Part shown: piece after piece, positions 56,870 to 64,000 of the stretch
How positions within the stretch are numbered: position 1 is the first letter of the stretch
Layout of the letters: each line of letters opens with the position of its first letter
NCBI GenBank assembly: GCA_964059195.1
Contig: CAXKWD010000007.1
Location: 56,581,620-56,645,619, forward strand
Direction: 5' to 3'
DNA length: 64,000 bases
DNA from: Ectobius pallidus
Lineage: Eukaryota; Arthropoda; Insecta; Blattodea; Ectobiidae
Made by a program: the position numbers and the translations under genes
Notes under the pieces: generated by a model
The model's input: the letters and a program-made list of their open reading frames with translations, nothing else
What the model was told of the DNA's origin: nothing
Databases searched by the model: none

Positions 56870-57310
56870 CTTCCCGCCACCCCCGACGAACGCCCCCGCC
56901 ACCCCCGACGCCCGGCGTCGACTCCCCCGACGCCTGCCGTCGCTTTGCGTACGTACGCGTCTGCAGTTATGCCCTTATGACATGGACGCCTGGATATGCA
57001 CTTACGCAAGGCTTTTTACCAATTTTGTTACGCCCTTATGCCATGACGTCTGGATACGCACTTTTACGCATGGTTTTTTACCAATTTTGTTACGCCCTTA
57101 TGCCATGACGTCAGGATACGCACTCTTACGCAAGGCTTTTTTGCCAATTTTGTTATGCTTTTAAGCCATGGACGTCTGGATAGCCCCCTCTTATGCAAGG
57201 CTTTTACCGTTTTGTTACGCCCTTATGCCATAGACGCCTGGGTACACACTCTTACTTGAGGTTTTTTTCCGGGACGTTCTGATTATGCACTCTTGCGCAA
57301 GGCCTTAAGG
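56870..57310. repeat. GC-rich block and ~62-bp tandem repeat
   Basis: A C-rich segment (cccccgacg words, 56875-56945) leads into five copies of a unit 'acgcccttatgccatgacgt … ggatacgcact … acgcaaggctttttaccaattttgtt', beginning at about 56969, 57030, 57092, 57155 and 57217. The copies differ by substitutions and small indels. No coding is supported. Confidence 0.85.
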
Positions 57311-57529
57311 AGTCTTCCTCCATTTTGAATGACGTCATCACTTCCCATACGTCATTACTCCACCCTTATGACGTCATAACTATATAGCTTTCTTATGAAT
57401 GTTAATTTTATATTTATATAGAGGTGGACTCGAACCATTCAAGTTATCATTACTGGTTACCTGATTTTAACCGCGTGACCACGGTGACATTCGATGATCC
57501 AACCCTAACATTGTCTGATACATAATTCA

Positions 57530-58320
57530 GTGTTTCCTCAGTGACGTCATGGTTATTCAATCTTGTACTTTCTTAATTGTTTACTAGATGGCAGGTGTGT
57601 ACCATGATATTCACTAGATAGCGCTAGTTAACAGTCATTACTTTCAGAATTATCTACTAGATGGCAGTTGTGTACCATGCTATAAGATGGCGGCTAGCGG
57701 TAAGTTCAAAATTCAAAACATTGTCTCATATAATATTCAGTTTTTCTTAGTGCTGTCATGTTATTCAATCTTGTGCTTTCATAATTGTCTACTAGATCGC
57801 GCTAGTTAACAGTCATTACTTTCAGAATTGTCTCCTAGAAAGCAGTTGTGTACAATGCTATAAGATGGTGGCTAGCGGTAAATTCAAAACATTGTCTCAT
57901 ATATTATTCAGTTTTTCTTAGTGCTGTCATGTTATTCAATCTTGTGCTTTCATAATTGTCTACTAGATCGCGCTAGTTAACAGTCATTACTTTCAGAATT
58001 GTCTCCTAGAAAGCAGTTGTGTACCATGCTATAAGATGGCGACTACCGCTAAATTCAAAACATTGTCTCATATAATATTAAGTATTTCTTAGTGCCGTCA
58101 TGTTATTCAATCTTGTCCTTTCATAATTGTCTACTAGATCGCACTAGTTAACAGTCATTACTTTCAGAATTGTCTACTAGAAGGCAGTTGTGTACCATGC
58201 TATAAGATGGCGACTACCGCTAAATTCAAAATTCAAAACATTGTCTCATATAATATTCAGTTTTTCTCAGAGACGTCATGTTATTCAATCATGTGCTTTC
58301 ATAATTGTCTACTAGGGGAG
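57530..58320. repeat. ~174-bp tandem repeat (about 4.5 copies)
   Basis: 'acagtcattactttcagaat' recurs at 57631, 57809, 57980 and 58151, spacings 178, 171 and 171. Each unit also holds 'tgtgtaccatgctataagat', a ggcg(g/a)cta word and 'acattgtctcatataatatt'. Confidence 0.9.
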
Positions 58321-60927
58321 GGAGATATGAATTTTTGTGTTTTAAAATTTTGGAGGAAAATAGAGATGGACACAAGATGACAGGAATGTGGGAACAAATA
58401 CAAGGTTTAAATTCTCGTTAGAAGAAGGATGTGTATTTTCAAAATGACGTAAATTCTTAACATTCCTTGATTAGTTTCTGAATAAAAAAGTGTTCTATTT
58501 GTAGCTTCGTTATTAAGTGCCGGGAATTTAGAGCTTGCGCCATTTTATTACAACATGATAACGTGTGCAGTTCTAGGAAACGGTATTGGTTTTTATTTAT
58601 TTATTTATTTATTTTTTGAGCATCACAATCTTACATTCAACATGAACCCGGTAACATTGCCAGGCTCTTGGATGAAATAAGATTGTACACAAACATTTTA
58701 TCACAACAAGAGGGTCTGATTATTTATTTCATCAAAAACTATGGCGTACAATGATAGCTTTTCCTGAGTTGTTGGAATATTTTCCATATTGACATTATTA
58801 AGTATTTAAGTATTAAGTTTGTGAAAGCACTAGAGCTCACCAAGAGATAATAAATGTCACAAATTTTAAAAACCATGCATGTTGTTTCATACTTCATAAA
58901 ACACTCGTTTAACTTTTTAGTTGTTTAAATAAACAAAACAAAAAACTAAATTTATATATTTAGGAATTCCTGTAAACTTCGTATTTCAAAAGGTTCACTT
59001 CGAGCTCAATAGTTCAAAATAGTGTTAGGACTCAAAATGTTTGTAGTTCCTGTTCTGGAAACAAGAGGGAGTCTAGGGAAAGGAGATATGAAAATTTGTA
59101 AGGTTTGATTTTTTTTATTGTAATAAGTAATACGTGGTTTTAATTCTCATTGAAGGAAGGATGTGTATTTTCAAAATAGCGTAAAGTCTTAACATTCCAT
59201 GACATCAAAAAATAAAATAATGCGTCTGAACGAAATGTTTAAAATTTCATGTATTATTAAACTTGGCGAGATATATGAAGAGGTGTAATTTTAAATATCC
59301 TGTTTCAAATGAATTGGATTGCAAGATGTCAGAAAAACAAAATGGATTCCTGTGCTAGATACTTCGTATTTCAAAGGTTCACTTCATGCTCAATGGTTAA
59401 AGTTTATGTTAAAAATAAATGCGTCTGAGGGAGGTATTTGAATGTTTATGTATTTTTAAAATTGTCTAGAGATGTGAAGAAGTGTATATTTTTTTAATTT
59501 CCTGTTTCAAATGAATGGGATTCATAGATGTCAGAAAATCAAAATCGATTCCTCTGTTAGATTTAGATATTGTTTTGATTCGATTGATTAGATGGTAAGA
59601 TTCGACTTCGATTGTCTATTATTTATTCTGAAAGCAGTCAAAATTACACATTAGAGATATATTCTCACAGTATGAAATTTAATCTTTTCCCCTTTGTAAT
59701 TTTACTTACAAAAGCTTTATCATTGGGAAAACAGAAATACCTCTATATAATATATTTCCGTGAAATGATTCAAAAGTTTCTACATAATGTGTAATGGTGT
59801 TTAAGGTTGTTCAGGAAAATGGTTCTACCCTTTTAGTACATATGGAGTAACAAAATGAATGTTTGACATACCCCTTGCTGCAGATGATGTCTTGAAGACT
59901 GTAATCAATAGCGAATTCATCGAGCTAATATTACAAAGTCATTGTGTTGAAAACTAAACTATGACATACCGTTAGTGTTCACAATATGGTTTTTTTATCA
60001 CGAAAAGTATGTCAAGGATATAATTATTTCCATACAATACTTATTTATAGGGGTTAATTTAGGATGTGTGTGTATGTTAATAACGCATATAAATAAAAAG
60101 TTTCTATTCTATAAGAGCTATTTCTGGTAGTGATATAAGAAATCTGGACATTTCTGTATCGTTAAAAGTATTGCTCAGCGTTTAACAGAATTGATCCTCC
60201 ATGTGTTCTGTATTTTGTCAGATGTAATTTATGTAAAATTGTTTGTATTCTACATAATGTGTAATCTACAAATTGAAATAACAAAAGTAATTATATTTTC
60301 TTCTGTTATTCATGTGTTAAAGAAAACTTTCTACAAATTATTATTCATTAAACTAATCCTATCTTTGTAAGAAGTTATAGTTGATCAGTCTTCAGTGCAA
60401 AGCTTTGTTCTATAGACCACTTCAATGTAAGCTTCCTTAAGCAATCAGCTTACCGACATTCATAAAAGAAAATACTGTATATTAAATCGCCTACCTCTTC
60501 TCTGAATACAAAATATTAAATGGAGTTAGCAATTGATACAGATTTTATCCTAATGTTAACAGAATAAAGAACCACCGCATAAACATTTTAAATTACCATT
60601 AATTCTTACTCTCAGTTTTAAGCCTACAAGTATATTCGCTGTAGCAATGCATTGTTAAACAGCTAAAGTTACTGATGAAAAAGATTCGTACTAAAATTTA
60701 AGGCACACGTTTTCAATTAATGGATACTGTTCTGACAGAATTAAACACAACTTGTATCTGGTAACATACACTAGTTTTCATAATTAAAAATGTACAATGA
60801 GTTTTTCCAAGACATGTGTTCATCAAAAGTCACATCGAGAAAACTTATATAACTTAATTTACTTATTTATTGCAGCTGTAGCTATACATTGTATAGGTAG
60901 ACATAGTCAATATAATTTAGAACAAGT
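58321..60927. repeat. Diverged duplications, otherwise nothing recognised
   Basis: 'aaggatgtgtattttcaaaat' occurs at 58425 and 59156 in similar flanks. 'tttcctgtttcaaatgaat' occurs at 59301-ish and 59500-ish with similar flanks (period about 200 bp). A (TTTA)n stretch lies at 58590-58610. No coding signal. Confidence 0.55.
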
Positions 60928-61340
60928 AAATGTTACAGTAACTGAAAATCATTCCTACAAATATTCTTTCAGTTTTAAATTTTAAAACACCTTGGATTTT
61001 TTTTTCACATTTGAAATACTAGCTGATAAGTTATTTATGACTTGACTAACAAATAAATGTTACAGTAACTACCAATTCATACCTACAAATACTCTTTCAC
61101 CTTTAAAAATTAAAACATCTTGGATTTTTTTCACATTTGAAGTACTAGCTGATAAGTAATTTATAACTCGACTAACAAATAAATGTTACAGTAACTGCAA
61201 AATCATTCCTACAATTCCTCTTTCAGTTTTTAAATTTAAAACACCTTGGATTTTTTGCACATTTAAAATACTAGCTGATAAGTTATTTATAACTTGACTA
61301 ACAAATAAATGTTACACTAACTGAAAATTCATTCCTACAA
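60928..61340. repeat. ~126-bp tandem repeat (3.3 copies)
   Basis: 'aaatgttaca(g/c)taact' recurs at 60928, 61055, 61181 and 61307. The unit includes 'acaccttggatttttt' and 'actagctgataagt'. Confidence 0.9.
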
Positions 61341-61349
61341 TTGTGATGG

Positions 61350-61555
61350 CTTCATCACATTGTGCGGGTTCCCTCCTTTGTGCTCGCGTTTCTCCGATGT
61401 GCAGGTTAGCGCTTGCGCAGATGGCGTCTTCCACGCTTTGAGGGAACGTCAGCTGTTGTCTTGGGGGCGGCATTCAGTCGCTGCGGAGTTTGTGAAGAGT
61501 TAAGTTCTCAGTGTGTTCCTCGTCCGGATGTTCCCTTAGAGGCGGTCACGGTACG
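61350..61555 (+). promoter_or_regulatory. Promoter-like, GC-rich first-exon region with splice donor
   Basis: An abrupt GC-rich island in AT-rich sequence. It contains GCGCTTGCGCAG (NRF-1-like, about 61408-61419) directly followed by ATGGCGTCTTCC (YY1/initiator-like), and ends with ACGGTACG|GTGAGTAATG, a near-perfect 5' splice donor (GTGAGT at 61556). No long ORF precedes the donor, so it would be mostly 5' UTR. The architecture suggests the 5' non-coding exon of a housekeeping-type gene on the plus strand, whose coding exons would lie beyond the window. Confidence 0.5.
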
Positions 61556-61989
61556 GTGAGTAATGAGCTATTATATAATGAAGTCTGTAAACTTCCTTTT
61601 GGGAACCATCTGTTCTTCGAATGTATAGAGTACCTTGTCTGATTAATCACTCATTTATTAAGCCAATATCATGGTGGATCGCCATCTTGATTTTGTAACA
61701 GAATGGAATGGAAATGTTTGAAAGAAAATTGGGTATTTAACGAAGATTCTTTAGATGTTGAAGTCAATCTAATTTAGTAGGTAACTTGTGTAGTATTTTC
61801 AAGTTGTAAAATTGATTCGGGACCTTGTTAGTAGGGTTAATTAAATCTCTAATGCCAGCCTATATGTTTCATGACATCAACGAGTTCTAGAAGGTTCTAG
61901 GTATGACGTGGGTAGTTCATCCTACGTTCAAATTATGGTGGACAGTATGCCTCACATGATTATCGTTATGACAGTTTTGCATCAGGGTT

Positions 61990-63600
61990 ATGCCATTTTC
62001 CATTAATGGTTGCATTCTAAAAGAAGAGGAAAATTTGTAATTAGGCATTTTTCAGATTAGTAACTTGAACTTGTATTTAAACGGACATAGTAGGCCATTA
62101 TAAGAAATATGCTTGGTCTGTTTAAAAGGTTATAGCTGACAGATTTATTCTTGGTAAACTGAATTAAATATCACATTCTTGCATATATCAATTAGTAAGG
62201 TTATGCCTAAGTATATTTAATGACAGCATTCTAAGAGAAGGGAAAAATTTGTAATTAGGTATTTCTCAGATTAGTAACTTGAACTTGTATTTAAACGGAC
62301 ATAGTAGGCCATTATAAGAAATATGCTTGGTCTGTTTAAAAGGTTATAGCTGACAGATTTATTCTTGGTAAACTGAATTAAATATCACATTCTTGCATAT
62401 ATCAATTAGTAAGGTTATGCCTAAGTATATTTAATGACAGCATTCTAAGAGAAGGGAAAAATTTGTAATTAGGTATTTCTCAGATTAGTAACTTGAACTT
62501 GTATTTAAACGGACATAGTAGGCCATTATAAGAAATATGCTTGGTCTGTATAAAATGTTATAGCTGACAGATTTATTCTTGATAAACTGAATTAAATATT
62601 ACATTCTTGCATATACCAATTATTAAGGTTATGCCTAAGTGTATTTAATGATTGCATTCTAAAAGAAGAGAGTAATTAGGCATTTTTCAGATTAGTAACT
62701 TGAACTTGTATTTAAACGGATATAGTAGACCATTATAAGAAATATGCTTGGCCTGTTTAAAATGTTATAGCTGACAGATTTATTCTTGATAAACTAAATT
62801 AAATATTACATTCTTGCATATACCAATTAGTAAGGTTATGCCTAAGTATATTTAATGACTGCATTCTAAGAGAAGAGAAAAATTTGTAATTAGGCATTTT
62901 TCAGATTAGTAACTTGAACTTGTATTTAAACGGACATAGTAGGCCATTATAAGAAATATGCTTGGTCTGTTTAAAAGGTTATAGCTGACAGATTTATTCT
63001 TGATAAGCTAAATTAAATATCACATTCTTGCATATACCAATTAGTAAGGTTATGCCTAAGTATATTTAATGATTGCATTCTAAAAGAAGAGAAAAATTTG
63101 TAATTAGGCATTTTTCAGACTAGTACCTGAACTTGTATTTAAACGGATATAGTAGGCCATTATAAGAAATATGCTTGGCCTGTTTAAAATATTATAGCAG
63201 ACAGATTTATTCTTGATAAACTGAATTAAATATTACATTCTTGCATATAGGCTACCAATTATTAAGGTTATGCCTAAGTGTATTTAATGATCGCATTCTA
63301 AAAGAAGAGAGTAATTAGGCATTTCTCAGATTAGTAACTTGAACTTATATTTAAACGGATATAGTAGGCCATTATAAGAAATATGCTTGGCCTGTTTAAA
63401 ATGTTATAGCTGACAGATTTATTCTTGATAAACTAAATTAAATATTACATTCTTGCATATACCAATTAGTAAGGTTAGGCCTAAGTGTATTTAATGATTG
63501 CATTCTAAAAGAATCTTACTAATTTGTAATTAGGCATTTTTCAGACTAGTAGTCTGAACTTTAATTTAAATGAATAGCCCATTTTGAGAAAAGTGTATTG
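61990..63600. repeat. ~214-bp tandem repeat (about 7.5 copies)
   Basis: 'taacttgaacttgtatttaa' (or a close variant) begins at 62061, 62275, 62489, 62696, 62910, 63124 and 63335, with a decayed copy at 63550. Units share 'ggccattataagaaatatgc' and 'cattcttgcatata'. The two units starting at 62061 and 62275 are almost identical, so expansion was recent. Confidence 0.93.
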
Positions 63601-64000
63601 GACCTGGCTGATATACTGTATCGGACATAATTTCTCTCCGTAAACTAATTTGGAGATTTCTTGGTGCATATAGGATTAGTTGGGTTTACCTGAGGTTGTA
63701 TCCAAGTATTGTTGGATTTAAAGATCCTGCTCTGCAAGTTTGGTGTTCCTCTGAAGTCAGAGATATCTTAGTCGTTTTATTTACATTAATTGATTGTAGC
63801 CTCATTCTGTTACCTGTATAAGATTTGATTATATAAAATTTGTTACGTATTTTGGTGTTTTCACTCCTTGAGCTGATTTGGACATCTGTGAGCGGTCATC
63901 GCCGAGAGTGGTTTGTACATGTTGTAGCCTCTACGGGCCAATAAGTAAATATATTCACGTCTTCGTATGTGCGTTCTCCTGATAGAAGTGTTTGTGTATT
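63601..64000. other. No assignable feature
   Basis: AT-rich sequence, becoming GC-richer after 63870. If 61556 is a real splice donor this is intron or an upstream part of the next exon; no convincing acceptor with coding sequence was found. Confidence 0.3.

Overview
This window is eukaryotic, repeat-dominated DNA, almost certainly from an insect and most likely a cockroach or termite (Blattodea). The reasons are AT-rich intergenic sequence, many AAT/ATT microsatellites, recurrent 'aggccta' words, Ty3/gypsy, BEL/Pao, mariner, hAT, PIF/Harbinger-like, Helitron and LINE relics, and LINE fragments of the type abundant in cockroach assemblies. The species is an inference. No operons, rRNA or CRISPR are present. 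Host content is slight: one probable exon of an Ldh2-type oxidoreductase (1208-1356, minus) and one promoter-like, GC-rich first-exon region with a splice donor (about 61360-61555, plus).

Layout. 1-5118: SINE-like sequence, microsatellites, the Ldh2-like exon, two LINE fragments, a decayed cysteine-rich reading frame and a 290-bp repeat. 5119-26434: a nest of three LTR elements. The outer gypsy-like element (gag from 7124, then protease and partial RT after 24962) is split by a 17-kb minus-strand LTR element with 978-bp LTRs and an almost non-coding 7.2-kb interior (7978-24957, TSD TGCT). Its 5' LTR is itself split by a third, plus-strand gypsy-like element (17112-24864) that keeps gag, protease and integrase but has lost RT and RNase H. 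26435-27990: LINE tail and a mariner fragment in inverted arrangement.

27991-51501: a 23.5-kb block that splits a mariner relic and is flanked by AGAG on both sides. It is best read as a minus-strand BEL/Pao element whose LTR-like ends have been invaded by a LINE with an uninterrupted ORF, a MITE-like element and a PIF/Harbinger-like element with a MADF-type ORF. The Harbinger-like element contains a hAT element (TSD TTCAAAAT), which contains a Helitron; a second Helitron array lies beside it in opposite orientation. A second hAT element (TSD GTCATGAT) interrupts the BEL pol.

51502-56217: the rest of the mariner and a minus-strand gypsy relic (integrase C-terminus and gag) interrupted by a Harbinger-type MITE (TSD TTA). 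56965-63600: successive tandem arrays with units of about 62, 174, 126 and 214 bp, the last lying just downstream of the promoter-like region.

The window is a stratified record of insertions: target-site duplications, split reading frames and orientation give an order of events for most elements. All coding relics except the LINE ORF at 28244-31099 carry stops or frameshifts.
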